59,862 bases of DNA from Bacillota bacterium. GTDB taxonomy: Bacteria > Bacillota > Clostridia > Christensenellales > UBA1242. The notes beneath the pieces are model-generated. The model was given only the letters and a program-made list of their open reading frames with translations, did no database searches and had not been told where the DNA came from. Each line of letters opens with the position of its first letter. Position 1 is the first letter of the stretch. Of this stretch, positions 24,153 through 37,900 are shown one piece after another. The position numbers and the translations under genes are program-made. Location of the stretch: contig WRBO01000008.1 in the NCBI GenBank assembly GCA_009784555.1, positions 1 through 59,862 of the forward strand. The letters run 5' to 3'.

Positions 24153-25937
24153 TTAGTCGAGTTTTTTGGACAGGGCCGCGAGTTCGTTTGCCATGTCGGC
24201 GAACATTTTGTCCATTGGGTCTTCCACAGGTGCAGGGGCGGGAGTCACGTGTACAACGGGCGCGGGTACAGGGGTCGCCTCGGGTACCGTTACATTGACA
24301 ACAGGTTGTGGTTGCGGTGCGGCCTCGGGCGCCATTACTACCACGGGTGCAGGAGCGGGTGCCGCATGTATGACGGGCGCAGGGGCCATTTGTACAGGTG
24401 CAGGCATGACGACTTCTGGTGCCGCTACGTTAACGATTGGCTGGGGTGCCTCGGGCACGGTGACGTTAATGACCGGTTGGGCCTCGGGCACCGTTACATT
24501 GACGATTGGTTGCGGTTGCGGCGCGGCCTCGGGTACCGTTACGTTGATTATCGGTTGTACCTGGGCGGCTTCGGCGGCTATTGGGGCCGCCATTACGGGT
24601 GCAGGGGTTGGGAGGATGGCGGGAGCAGGTGCAACAGGTGCGGGAACTGGTGCAGGGGCCTCGGGCATCGTTACGTTAACCGCGATTGGTTGCGGCATTT
24701 GTTGGATAGGTTGTGGGGTTGGAAAATTTGTTTGGGTGTGGATTTGGTTGCCAAGTGCCGAGATTTGCGGTTGGAGTTGGTTGGCAAGTTGTCCCACGAT
24801 TGCGGAAATTTGCGGTTGAAGTTGGGCCGCGGTTAATTGCGCCAATACATTAGGGTCAATGGCAGGGGCGGCGGACACAGGTACAGGCATAGGAGGAAGA
24901 ATAGGAGCAGGAGTTGGAGTAATAACAGGTTGTTGAACATGTTGAACCGACGCCGCACGTGTTGCCGCGAGGATTTCCATCAGAGGCTGCATTTTTGAGT
25001 TTGCAAGAACCTCGTTCAGGGGTTGCATTCGTTGTTGGGTTAGGATTTCGGTGACCTGGAGCTGGAGCTGGTTCAGTTGGTCGTCCGTTTTTGCCTGGCG
25101 CATTGAGTTCACCAATTCCGTGATTTGTGATTGCAGACCCTCGATTTTTTTGTCGACAATTTCCATTTCCATCTTTGTCTCCCCTTTTTCAATGACAGTT
25201 TCCCTTGCGAGTTCGTTTATCATATTCTGTTTCGTTTCTTGGATTTGTTGCACGGATTTTTCCAGAGCATTGTACAACACGTCCGCATTGGCGGCCATTT
25301 CACCAATTTTATCGCTTTGGTCCTTTATCATTTGGAGTTTTGCGTCTTGGGCGGCCGTGAGCATGTTGATTTTTTCGTTTTGCAAGGTTAGGCCAGATTC
25401 AAGGGCGTTTTGAACACGCTCGTTTTGCAGGTTTAGGCTTGATTCAATTGTGTTTTGAACACGTTCGTTTTGGGCGCGCATATTGTCCTCGAACGAGAGT
25501 TGCAACATGTTGAAGCCTTCGTACAGTTCCTGTTTCATTTGGGCCAGTTGCTGTCTGTCTGTGTATTCGTTTACCGACTTTGCGACGACTTGGGAGGCGA
25601 TTTCCTCCATTTGCTGGCGTTTTTGAACCAGACTGTCGTGAACGCGCGCAAGACCCTCTTCAACATTTTGTTGGAGTTTGGTTATTTGCTCGCTCTCTAT
25701 TGCTGGTTGCGGTGGTGGCATCACAACCTTTGTCGTCGGTTGTGACGGCGATTGCATAAATACCACCTTTGGTTTAGGCGTTGGTTTGCGTTGGGCCCCC
25801 AGGCGAAGCAATTCTTGCTTTGCCTCGGCGGCGGCCGCCTTTGCCCTGGCTTTGACGGCCTTTATCTCGGCGTCGCGCAGTTCCTCCAACGTCGGTTCGA
25901 TTAGTTCATTCGTTCTGCTCACTTTTTCCACCCCCAT
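24153..25937 (-). CDS. Coiled-coil protein with NVTVPEA repeats
   Basis: A 594-residue protein without signal peptide or TM, so presumably cytoplasmic. Residues about 15-50 are an Ala/Lys helix, and about 85-310 a long coiled coil with internal repeats (LQNERVQNALESGL-type units). From about 340 it is Pro/Ala-rich with at least six copies of a P-x-V-NVTVPEA unit. It is the second gene of the giant surface protein's operon, 37 nt after its stop. A partner of the giant's cytoplasmic ends is plausible (inference). ATG 25937 has a distant AAAGGGAG; a GTG at 25922 is an alternative start. Confidence 0.6.
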   Translation of the reverse strand: MGVEKVSRTNELIEPTLEELRDAEIKAVKARAKAAAAEAKQELLRLGAQRKPTPKPKVVFMQSPSQPTTKVVMPPPQPAIESEQITKLQQNVEEGLARVHDSLVQKRQQMEEIASQVVAKSVNEYTDRQQLAQMKQELYEGFNMLQLSFEDNMRAQNERVQNTIESSLNLQNERVQNALESGLTLQNEKINMLTAAQDAKLQMIKDQSDKIGEMAANADVLYNALEKSVQQIQETKQNMINELARETVIEKGETKMEMEIVDKKIEGLQSQITELVNSMRQAKTDDQLNQLQLQVTEILTQQRMQPLNEVLANSKMQPLMEILAATRAASVQHVQQPVITPTPAPILPPMPVPVSAAPAIDPNVLAQLTAAQLQPQISAIVGQLANQLQPQISALGNQIHTQTNFPTPQPIQQMPQPIAVNVTMPEAPAPVPAPVAPAPAILPTPAPVMAAPIAAEAAQVQPIINVTVPEAAPQPQPIVNVTVPEAQPVINVTVPEAPQPIVNVAAPEVVMPAPVQMAPAPVIHAAPAPAPVVVMAPEAAPQPQPVVNVTVPEATPVPAPVVHVTPAPAPVEDPMDKMFADMANELAALSKKLD

Positions 25938-25974
25938 GGAATTTTTTTATTTGCTCCCTTTCGGTTTTTGCACA

Positions 25975-28900
25975 TTATTTTGCGTTTAACGCAGTGACCT
26001 CGCCTACCATTTCCGAGGCCGTTGTAATTGCCGTCTTTGCCTTTTGCATTGCATCCATCGCCATGCTGCGCTGGGTTGCGTCTTGCGGATTCATTTTCGA
26101 CAATTGCATTTGTGTTTTGGCGTTGTTCAATGCGGCGAAGGCCTCGGTGATTGCTTCTTTTGCACTTGCGCGTAGTGCGGCGATGCCTTTGCCTTTTTTG
26201 CGTCCCAGGACGACCCATGCCACGGCGACAATCAGCAATACGGCAAGAAGACCAATCCCAGCATAAATCATCCAATCAGACACTCCGCCGTCCGTGCCGC
26301 CCGTTGTGCCTGCGCCCGTGCCAGGGGCACCCGGGCCACCCGGAGCCGATGGGTCGGTTACGCCTGGCTGGCTTGGCTCCCCGCCTGTTCCCGTTTCGCC
26401 CTCTACGTCTATGCGGTATTGGATAGCGATTGGCAGAGAGTTGGTGTGAGTTGTGCTGTTCCCCAGGGCAACTATGATAATCGTGTGGGTGCCCACAGGC
26501 AGGTTCAGAGTCGTGAGGTTCAATGTGAGAGTTGTTTGGACGGGACGAAGTTCGCCATTAATTGTAATCAGGTAACCAGCGGCGCCGTCGACCGCATTCC
26601 ATGAAAGGACACCGTTGACAATTCGTACATTTGTTGGCGCGCCGATTCGCGGAAGGTTGTCGTTTCCGCCACCGTTTGTGTCATCGACAATCAGTCCGTT
26701 GCTTGCCGCGGTTAGGTCATCAATTTGCGCCAAGATATCTTCGCGAGCGATTTGGATGGCACTGTTTTGACCCGATAAAATCATTGCATTTGCGGCCGAC
26801 ATTTGGGCGTTGAAGATTGCAACGGATGCATCGGTATAAGCGGACAGGTCACGGCCAGCAAGCATTGCGACCAATTGTACCAAGTCGTTTATTACCACCA
26901 GTTCGTCCACGGCGGCGCGGAATGCGTTGTACATGTCGCTGGCCTGTTGTTCCGTTATTGGTGTACCGATTGAGAGGAATTCGTTAATCATGTCTTCGGC
27001 CGCGAACATAACGGTCATGACAGCCCAGAAAGAGTGCGCGGTATAGTTTGAAGGGTTGACGTTGTCGAAGAAGTCCTCTATCAGGTTGACCAAGCGGTAC
27101 AGGTATGTTCCAGGAACGAAGCCGTCGTCTATGTCCCCAGCCGTGATTGTGAGGTTGAAGACGTCACTGCCTGGAGAGTTGTGGAAGTTAATCATGTCGC
27201 CCAGAGCAACGATGACAATTCGATATGTTCCAGGGCCGATATCCATCATTGCGAAGAATTGGCCGAGGTTGATGCTTGGAACGTGCCATGTGATTGGTTC
27301 GTATCCGACAACGCCCGGCAAGTCATAGATACGAATCAAGTAACCAACGGCATCACCGTTTGATGTCCATGACAGTATTCCGTTCGCGAATTGGACGTTC
27401 GTTGGGCGTGGCAATGGTGTTGTTGGCAAGAGGTTTCCAGAGTCCAATCCAACGCGTGCCGTGCGCAGGTCAGAGTATGCGCCTTGGATTGTTGAACGTG
27501 TGAGTCCCTCGCCCGATGTTTGTGCATCGGTTACCCTTGCACGTGCGTTGTTCAATGCCCCATAGAACGTTGCCCATGATGAAGGTGTGAAGTCGTCTTG
27601 GGACAATTCCGCAAAGTATGCCTCGTATTCGGCAACCAAGTCGAGCAAGTCGCCAAAGTAGACCAAGTTACCGATTGCGGCAATCAAGGTAGATAGTGCA
27701 AGCGTTGGATCGGCACCAGAGTCACCGTTTGCAATTTCCCATGCAGCATCCAGAGCCGCGGCGTATGCGGCGAAGCTGTACGCCGTGTAGCGGAGGTTGC
27801 TGCGTGTTGTGTGGTTATCGAGGAAAGTTTGCAAGTTGTCCAATGGGTCCGCGGTTTCGTCGAGGATAACCAGTGGGAAGTCGTCACTGTCGTATGAGTC
27901 GAGGAAGTCCACACCATCACCGATTGCGACAATCACGACCGTGAACACGCCGTAAGGCAATGCAGGTAGTAATGTTGACAAGTTCAGCGAGTTTGTCGTA
28001 GCAACAACAAGGCGGTATCCAGTTACGCCAGGGATTCCATAGATACGAACGTGGTATTCAGTTGCCTCGCCCGTTGAGCTCCATGTAAGGATGCCGTCGG
28101 CGAAAGCGATGCTGGTTGGACGGGCCAGTTGAGTTGGCTCGTTCCCGCCGTCAGCCGTTGTTAGGTCGCGGCGTGCGGCACGGAGGGCGTCGTACATTGC
28201 GCTGACCTCGCCTGCTGCTATGTCTTGGCTTTGGCCCAGGTCAAGTGCATCGGCCAAGAGCATGTGTGCAGATTGCAATGTGTTACGCAAGTTGGCAAAT
28301 GATGCAGGTGTGAAGTCGGTTTCGACAAGTTGTTCAAAGAACAGTTGGTATGCAGTTGCAAGGTCAAGCAGGTCACCGATATAGACAAGCGCAGAAATTG
28401 CGGAAGACAGTTCGGCGAGAACCTGGCCCGCGGTTGTTGGGCCCAGGTATGACCCGTCAACCATTCGGTTTGCCAATTCAAGGGCGTTTGCGTAACGGCG
28501 GAATGTGAATTCCGTGTAACGTCCCTGGACATGTGGAGTGTGGTCGAACACGAATATTTCGAGCAGGTATTCGTCGCTGACTTCTTCTAGTCCCGTTATT
28601 GCGTTGCGTATTCCTTGGGCGGCGGCCGCGATTGCACCCGTCCCTGCGTCCGCGTTATTTACCACGGTTTGACCGTGCGACATTGCCGAGTTCAATGCGG
28701 CAAGCGAGTCGGATGTGAAGACCAGCGGGCCGTCAAGTTGGGTCTGGGCATCGGCGAGCGCGTTGCGCAATGGGCGCAGGTCGATGATGTAGGCCGACCA
28801 GTTAAGTTCGGTCATCAGTCGTGACACGGTCGCAGGCAGCAACAATCCATCGGAAAGTTCGGCACGAGTGTCAGCAACGGCGGCAACCAATCTGTTGAAT

Positions 28901-31900
28901 GTTGCACGCGTATAAGGAAGGGTGTTATTCGCAAGTGCGGCGGCGTGATAGATTGTAAAGTCTTCGGCCGCGCGCAATGCATCACGCAGGTCGGTAATGT
29001 CGACCAGGGATGCGATTGCATTACCCAAGCCATTTAACACGTCGGTTGGGTCGCCCGCAACAGAGTGTGCACGTCCCAGCCAGTATTGAAGGGTCGTGAT
29101 TGAGCGTCCCGAGTAGTTTTCGGCACGGTTTTCGAGGATGTATTCCGCCTCGTCAATCAAGAATTGCAATGCACTGTGGTCGAATACCAGGTTTACCAGG
29201 AAGTATCGGAATTCTTCGTACATTTCGATGAACTCTGTTATTGTTGGTTCTGGGTTACCGGCAATCATGTTCATTGCGTCTTCTTGGAGTGTCCAGAAAC
29301 TTGCATCGAATTGGACGAAGAGGTGCATGTTTGCCTCGAACCAGATTGCCTCGTTCAACAGTGCGCCAAGCAATGATGTGTCGACACGCAGGTTTGCACG
29401 TGCCTCGGTCAAGTCATTAACCGCACGTGTAAGTTCGTCGATGGTCACAGGTGATGTGCGGGCGACAATTCCTTGGGCCTCGGCAACGATTGCGTCAAGT
29501 GCATTAAGCGTTGCAGGGATGTAGAATGTGCGGGCAGGTGCACGGTCGAACAGCACGCCCTCGAACATTTCGCCAAGGTGTTGGTCAATTTGGAACAACA
29601 GCGATTCAAGGACAGCACGGTTTGGAACAAGCGCGGCCATCGCGTTGATAATTCCCCTTTCGGCGGCCATGAGTGCCTGGACACCTTCTGCCCCGCCTTC
29701 TACCGATTCGTATACGTCTTCGGCCAGGGCGATTGCGTCCTCTAGGTTGGCAATCGATACATAGGTAAACAGACGTGTGAGTTGAGTGGTTGCGTTGACG
29801 ATGACCAGACGCAGTTGCGCACGGTCGGTTACAATTTCGTCAAGTGCGATTTCCAAGTTGGCGAGTGCGGTTGTTACGTCCTCGACCTCGGACTCGCGGT
29901 TGTCGATTACGGCACGTGCGGCACGCGCGGCGACATCCAATGCCTCGAACGATGCGGCGGTCATGTGTGTTGGGTGCAGACCACGTGCGAATAGATATTG
30001 CGTCAGCAATCCCCCGACATCGGCGCGCAATCCGTTAACCGCGTTACGCAACATTGTGAACAGGGTTGTAACGGCGTGCGGGTCAAGGTCGATGCCGTTA
30101 TTGATACGGTCATATTCCATTGCCGAGAATTCAGAGCTAACGTGAGCCAGTGTTGATGCAAATTGGTTCCATGATTGTTCGTCGTACCTGTCCGCATATG
30201 GCAGGAGAAGTTGCGCCGTAGCAATTAGGTCGCGGAGAGCCTGGGTGTCGACTTCTACGTTTGCGATTGCCTCGATGAGTTCGTCAAATATTAATTGCCA
30301 AACATCAATTATGCGTAACTCGGCATCGTTCATGTCTGCCAACATGTCGGCAACAAACTCGGCATCCGCAAGTGCGTCTTCTACCGTTTCTACCGCGATT
30401 TTTAGACCCGCAAGAGAGGCGGTCGTATAAAATTCAGAGTTTTCAAGCATTCCTTGGGCCACGGCCAGTACCTCGCGGATACGTGTTGTACTTACCGCTT
30501 GGTTTTGGCGGATGTTTCGCAATGCATCACGAGATGCATCGATTGCCGCCGCATTATTTGTTGGGCGTGTGTCAAAGTACACAATCCAAGCGGCGTTCAA
30601 TTGGGCCAAGAGCGCGCCCCAAGTGTTGTTTGAACCGTCGCCAGTTGCGGCACCCTGGGTGTACATGATGAATTCGCGCAATGAACCGTCGGGGCGGATA
30701 AAGAATCCAGCCGCGTTCACGGGTTGTCCCGTTACGTAATCCACAAAGGCACCCGTTGGAATGAATTCCGGCCCAGTTGTTGGGTATTCAGGGTTTTCAA
30801 TCATCACAGGGCGGATGTCGGTTCCCCTGCGGAATTGGGCGTTGTCGTGCCTGTGCTCTATGTATGTTGTTACTAGTTCGATTTCCTCGGACAACAGGCG
30901 TCTGTCATAGATACGTGTTCCGTATGCACGTGCAAAGTTCTCGATTTGAACGATGAATTCGCGGCGGAAGTTAGCACGCATTTCGCGGTTAGTCATTGCA
31001 TCAAGAGTTGCCTGGGTCGTGTGGGCAAGTGTATAGCCACTAGCAGGTGCCGGCCCGGATTGACTCTGGATGATGATTTGGGTCATTAGCTCTCGCGTGT
31101 TGTGGTCGAACAGGCCCCAGTTGAAGATTTCAATTGCGCGCGCATAATACACGGTTTGGAAACGGTCGATGTTAATGACAAGTGCATCAATTGCGTATTC
31201 CAATGCCGCGATTGCATCACGCATTTCATCAGCGTTGTTTGCGGCGGCGGTTTCAAGGAAACCACGTGCATCGGCGACCGCGATTATAAGTTCGTTTACC
31301 CCACCCGTGAAGTAAACGGCATCCGCATAATCGTCAAACACACCAGGGTTAAAGTTCAAGAGGAGTTCGGCGTATGCAATACGGTCGAGCATCATAGAAC
31401 GTGTGAACATGTTGTTGCGTATGCCCGCGATTGCGGCCAGGACATTGTTACGGACAAAGTCACTTAAGAAGACCGGAGCCCCCGCATTTACCAATGTGAA
31501 TTCGTCACCCGTCAGAACGACGATACCGTCAAGTGCCGCCTCGGCCGCGTTACGTGCATTGATAAGTCCTTGTGGTGCGTCCCCACGGTCAATTTCCGAG
31601 GTGGCTTCGTTACGTAATGCCCACAGGTGGCGCAACAGAGCCACGTTTAGGTTTTCGATGACTTCGTGGTATCGGTCATAGAAAGTGATTACAGACAAAC
31701 CAGTTGCGTCGATTACGAATGGTTGGCTTAAGACCGCGCGTGCCTGGGCCAGGGCCGTTACGACACCCGCATCCATTATTGAACGTGATGCGACGGTGGC
31801 AACGATATCACCCAAGCCAGTACGGTTAAATTCAATTCCGTTGAACGCCATGTTCAACGAGTCAAGCAATACTCTTTTTTGGAATACCAATGAAGCGTCG

Positions 31901-34900
31901 ACGTACATGTCGTCGTTTTGGAAACCGCTCTCGGCGCGGAAATCGTTGGCCGCGGCAAATGCATTTTGCAATAACCATGATGTGTCAAGGAAGCTGACGG
32001 GCCCGGTTTGAATTGTGAATGGGAATGCATTATGTCCCGCACCGCGTACCGACAATACATTTTCGGCACGCATAATTGCGGCGTTCATTCCACTGTGGAC
32101 AAAGTCAAATTGCATGTTACGCAGAGCAAAGTCAAGTTGGACGGCGGCCAATACCACTTCCCGCCCCGTAGAGATTTGATGCCCGCTGCCTTCCCATGTT
32201 AGGTCAAGGCTCTCGGTCGTTACGGCATTGCGCGCGCGTGTGCGTGCGGTTGCCATTCGTTCCCATGTTGCCGTGTTGAATTCCGCACGAACCTCGCCCA
32301 GTTGGTTTGCCACAACGAGCAGGCTTTGGATAGTCGATGTATTCACCCACATGTTTTGCGGACGCACGGCCAAATCCAGTTGGTTAAGCGCACTTGTAAT
32401 TTGTGGGTTCGAGAAGCGGTTTGAATTGTCCTCGAGAACATAGCTGGCATGGTTGAACGCAACCTGGACCTGGCCCCAGTTTAGGTATACGGTGTGCAGG
32501 AACATTTCAATGTCCACGCGTGTTGGCGGCCATGTGCCCCCTCCCGCTTCCGCCGTAAAGTGTGGGTGCGCAGGCGAGTTAATCAAGAAATCACGTGCCC
32601 AGTCGATGTAAACTTCTTGGACAAATCGTACCATACGGGCCAAACCTGTGCGGTCGCCGCGAAGGTTACGAACGGATGTAAGGATACCTGTGTATGCCCT
32701 GTCGATATCGTCGATTGTGGCATTAAGGTCGGCCAGAACGGTGTCGGCATAGTTCAGCGCGTCTTGGAAAGCCGCAAAAGTAGTAGCAGTCCAGTTTTGC
32801 GGAACGTACCAACGACCACGTTCTACGTTAGAAAGTTGGACAAGCGAAGTCACATCAACAACCATGTTGCGCAGGTAAGGCGAACCATTGTTGATAGAAC
32901 GGCGCGAGTTCCAGATAGCAGGGTTAAATCCAAGTGCAGGTGACGAACCGACAAAGAGGGAGGATGCGAAACGTGTGTCCTCGCCAACAACGTCTGTGCC
33001 CGATGGGAAGAATGCGTTCCTGTTGGCTACTGGGGTTATGCCTACCGCGTTAACAACACGAACAGGTGTCGTTGCGTTTGCGATTGCCTCGGCCCAGGCC
33101 GCGAGGTCAGTAATTTGCGCGGCCGTGATTTGTAATGGCAGGGCGAGGCCGTTAGTCGCCTGGATACCCGCGACAGGGTTATTGTCAGTTAGTGTCACGC
33201 CCGAGAAGAATTGGATGTGGCGAACCGTTGGTCGGGTTGCCTCGGCCTGGTTCGTCAATGCAATAGGCGCGGCCAATCGTGTCATGTTAACAGGCGTGCC
33301 CGCGTTCATGGTCGATGCAGAGATGCTGTTGTTAAATGCGGCGGCATGTTCCAAGATTGTCGTTGCCGTTGTTCCCGCAAACTGACCGATTAATCCTGCG
33401 GCGTATGAACCTTGGCCAAGGTTGTTTGCGGCACCCGTACCAATCGTGTTGGCAGAAACGTTACCGCTTGCATACACTTGGCTGATTGTTGTTCCCGCGG
33501 GACTGCTTACGCCTATTAAACCACCCGCAATGGAGAGTGCGTTTACCATTGAACGTGTGTCGGTTACGTTACCCGAAGCGAAGCTGTTTGTTATGTGACT
33601 TGGTCTGGTTACTATGTGACCGACCAAACCACCTGTTCGTCCCGTTACCCCGGTCATGGCACCCGCATTCAATACGGATGTACCGTTGACGTTGCCGGTT
33701 GCGAACGCCCTGTCGACAACTGTGCCGGCCATTTGTCCGACCAATCCGCCGACATCAACACCACCCGCAACGGTGACAGTCGTGTATGATGCGGTGATAC
33801 GGTTGTTACCCGCACGAATACGTCCGACAAGTCCGCCCGTGTAATTTCCACGTGATTGAACGGTACCATTTTGGACGGCGACATTGTGTACACGTACACC
33901 GCCGTCGGCGTGCCCAATTAATGCACCGACCTCGGAACCTGTTGCGGGGTTTGTGCCCGTCACGTTGATTGCGACGTCGCGCATTGTAATGTTGCTGATT
34001 GTTGCGCCCGCAACGTAACCGAACAATCCGTAAACGCCGAATTGGTGGTTGAACGGTGTTGACAGTCCCGTCAAGCGATGGTTACGTCCATCAAGATTTC
34101 CACCGAAGCTGGTTGCCATTGTGCGGCCGATTGGGTTTGACCACTCGCCCACCGCGATGTTTGAACGTATTTCCAGGTATTGTCCAAGGAAACGGTTTCC
34201 CGCATTTACGGCAACCGCCAAGTCGCGCAATTCATCAATAGCATTTATTTGGTGTGGATTGAAACGTGTACCATGTTCAAAGATTGGCCTTGGCAAGGTA
34301 CGCAGGAAAGGCATCCCGTTGTTAATTTGAAGGTCAGCCGCCGCGCCCGCCATACCCAGGTTCCATGTTGCGGTTCCACCACCGCCAGCCAATATAGGTG
34401 TAACAAGGAATCCAACGGCCGAATAATGTGCAACGGTCGTTAGTGGAGATGCAACCCCCAACTCGTCAGTTTCAAATAGTTGTGTTGGGGTCATTCCGTC
34501 ACGAACATTCCAAAGTGCGCCCGTACCACCACGATAGCGGTTGTTTTCGCCCGTTGGACGTGTTGCAACGGTTGCGTTCCCCGAACCGAACACGGCCGTG
34601 GAACGAATGTTTGCCGTTGCGGAAATGGTGTATGACGAGATGGACTCGCTCAAGACCGCCGTTCCCTCTATTCGTACGGTTGCGCCCGATGCGGCATCGG
34701 AACGACCGATGATACCGCCCGCACTTGTCCATGCGGCGGCCCCTGTGTTGTTGTTATGTGAACGGATTGCACCACTGACGATTACTTGGTTAATTACCGT
34801 TCCGTTGATTGCATTACGCCCGATGATACCACCCGCGGCACCTGCGGCTGCGTTTGTTGCGTCAATGAAGCTGGTTACATTACCCATGGATGCGACATCG

Positions 34901-37900
34901 ACGATGAGAGAGGCCTGGGTGTCTGCCTGCCCCACTATACCGCCCGCAACACCCAAGGAGTTTGCGATTGTCGCCGCACCGAATTGTGCCGCCGCAACCG
35001 AACCCGTATTCCACGAGTTTTGTATTGTCGTACCGCGCGCAACACCCGCAATACCACCAACCGCATTGATGCCCATCACGTGTGCGGTTGTCCAGTTATT
35101 TTCCAAAAGGATGCTTGTATTTGCGGCCGTGCCCTCGGCAAAGCCAACGATACCACCAACGGCCGTTTCTCCGCGGATATCCGTACCACCCGTTACCGAC
35201 GAGTTACGCAAAATGGAACCCGCCCCCAAACGACCTACGATACCGCCGACGTTGTTGCCTTGGTTCACGGTTGCGTTTACATTGGAACGAATAACACCGC
35301 CGACAACATGCACGTTATCCAACGTGGTCGATACCGCGTGTCCAATAAACGCACCAACACTGGCACCTGTGCGTTGTACGATGTTTGGCTCTTCGATTGT
35401 CAGGTTTCGGATTGTTGCGCCCGTCGTTCGTCCAAAGAGTGCCCGATAGTTCGTATCCGCAGTATTTACAAGGCCGCGAATAGTAAACCCACCGCCGTCA
35501 AAGTTCCCGCGGAAATCACGCGCAGGTGCGACCGATTGGTTACCAATAGGAACCCAGTGCATTCCGCCCAAGTTGATGTCGGCCGTCATTCGGATGTGCA
35601 AGCCATCGAAATTTTGTGTACCGTCATTAACGCGGTTACGCAGGCCAATCAAATCGTTAACATTGTTAATCAAAATTGGGTTGTGCTGGTCACCTGGCTG
35701 GCCTTCTACCGGTGGGCCCAGGTTTTCGTCACGCATCCATTGCAGAACAGGAAAACGACCAGGTTCAAAATACCAAACGTTTGCCAAGTCCCAATTCACA
35801 CCCTGGATACCGAATGTTTCGATAGAGAAAATCGAAGGCACGGGCGGTGCGGCAATTTCGGGACGCGAGTTTATACCTTGGATATCAAATCGGATGTGTG
35901 CATTCGCAATACCGCGCCAGTTATTTAATACGTGCGCCCCCGCAACGGTCGATGCCGTAGACGGGCCGATTGTCATGTCTTGGTTAACGATGTTGGCAAC
36001 CGAATCAACCGATTCGCGCCATGACTGGGTCGTGAGTGATTGACGACGAACCGCATCACCGACAAAGTTCACAAGGTAGCTGACGGTGTTCATTCGTACC
36101 GAACTGGTGCCACCCCATGCCAAGTTAGACCCGCGAACCATCGTGGACCCAACAACGTTGCGGTGGATGCGCAAATCCATTGTGGACGATGCACCAACAA
36201 TACCACCGACCAATAATTGCGGAACGTTACTTGCGTTGTTTCCGTTTGTTGCGACCAACCATATATCACCCGAGAATAAGTTGTTTTCAAAAATCGAGAA
36301 TCTACTCCAATCTGCGAGACTGCCCGCTATACCCCCAGCGTGACTGTATGCCACAACGTCGGATGTAACCATGTTGTTACGTACATGCACACGGCCGCTT
36401 GCGTGACCGATGACACCGCCAACGTGGTGTCCGCCACCGCGCGGCCCCGCCGTGTCGGCCTGGTTGTTTACTTCGGACGTGACCTCGGCCATTGTTGCAT
36501 TTTCTTCTATAAGGATATCTCTTGCCATACCAACGATACCACCGACAATGGAACCGTGGGTTCGGCCTTGGGATTCACCTCTGACAGGGATACCGTTCGA
36601 TGATGTTCGGATGACGTTGTTGAAACCTTCGGCTATACCGACCAAACCGCCGACGTTTGCATTTGGGTTAGTGATGACTACTTGGGATGCGACGTTGACA
36701 CCCTGGGTACGTGAACGGATTTGGAATGTTTCCCCCGCAAATGTTGGGGTTCCGTATACATGGACATTTTCCATGGTCAAATTGTGGGCCGAGAACCCGA
36801 CAACACCACCAACGGCCGGGTTGTGAACCCCCGACACAATGTTTTGGTTCATATTACCCGCAGGAATGTTAACAGGACGTTGCAAGTTATTTCGTGCAAG
36901 TACATTGACATTTGGGTCCTCTACCATCAGGTTACGGATTGTCGCACCATGTACGTGACCAAAGACACCTGCTTGGCTGCCTGCCGTTGCGTTTGTTACG
37001 GCGGCGTTGTTTACATTAATACGCAGGTTGCGCAATATGTTATTTTGGCCATCAAATGTACCGCGGAACGGCGCGGCCATGTTGTTACCAATAGGGGTCC
37101 AGTTCGCGTGCGAAACCATGTTGATATCCGCACTTAAACGCACGGTATATCCAAAAAAGTTACGACCCGCGTTAACCGCATTTCGGAATGAAACCAATTC
37201 CGACAATGTGGCAATGTTCAATACCATGTTTGTTGGGTGTACGCGCCATGGGTTGTTAATCAATACCGGCAACCCCGTTGGCAATGTGCCCTCTGGCGGA
37301 CGCCATTCGTTTTGTCCCTGTGGGACGTTATTTGGCGGTGCCATCCCCGCCAACCAAATTGTGGATGGTGTGGTGATTGTTGCACCCGTCATTATGTTCC
37401 AATTAAAATTCGGCGCAAATCCAAAAACGGGATTTGCAACAGCCATGCTGATATCAACGTGTGTCAAATCCAAACGGAATGTATATGGGATTGGGTTAAA
37501 ACGCGGAAAGCGGCGTTCTTGGCCCGCGGTAGAGTTATTTTCTAAACTTAAAAATTGGTTACCGCGCGAAACGTCTTCGGCCGCCATACGGTTAAGCAAG
37601 TTTCCAAATATAGCAATTGGGTTAGTGGTGAGAGAGCTGATTGTACCGAATTCAGGGGCAATCGCCGAGTTCACACCAACAAAATCAAAAGCGGTCAACG
37701 AAACCGAATTCATGGCGCGGAATCCCGTACCATAAACAAAGCCCGCCATACCAGCCATACGTACATTGAAAAGGTCGGTTGCGCCAATCACCGTAAATTC
37801 GTGTTCGTGGCGTACCGTTCCGCCCGCATAACTGTTTGTGACCAACACACCGTTACCCTGGACGACACCAATAATCGCACCAGCCGTATGTGTTGTTGCA

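Noticed and set aside
24150..24836. Plus-strand ORFs rich in Gly/Tyr/Arg or Thr/Gly
   Set aside because: They are antisense of the NVTVPEA repeats; the repeats explain the composition.
34541..35449. Long plus-strand ORF (about 300 codons) and others antisense to the giant gene
   Set aside because: They mirror low-complexity GLUG coding sequence, have no promoter or ribosome site and read as compositional shadows.
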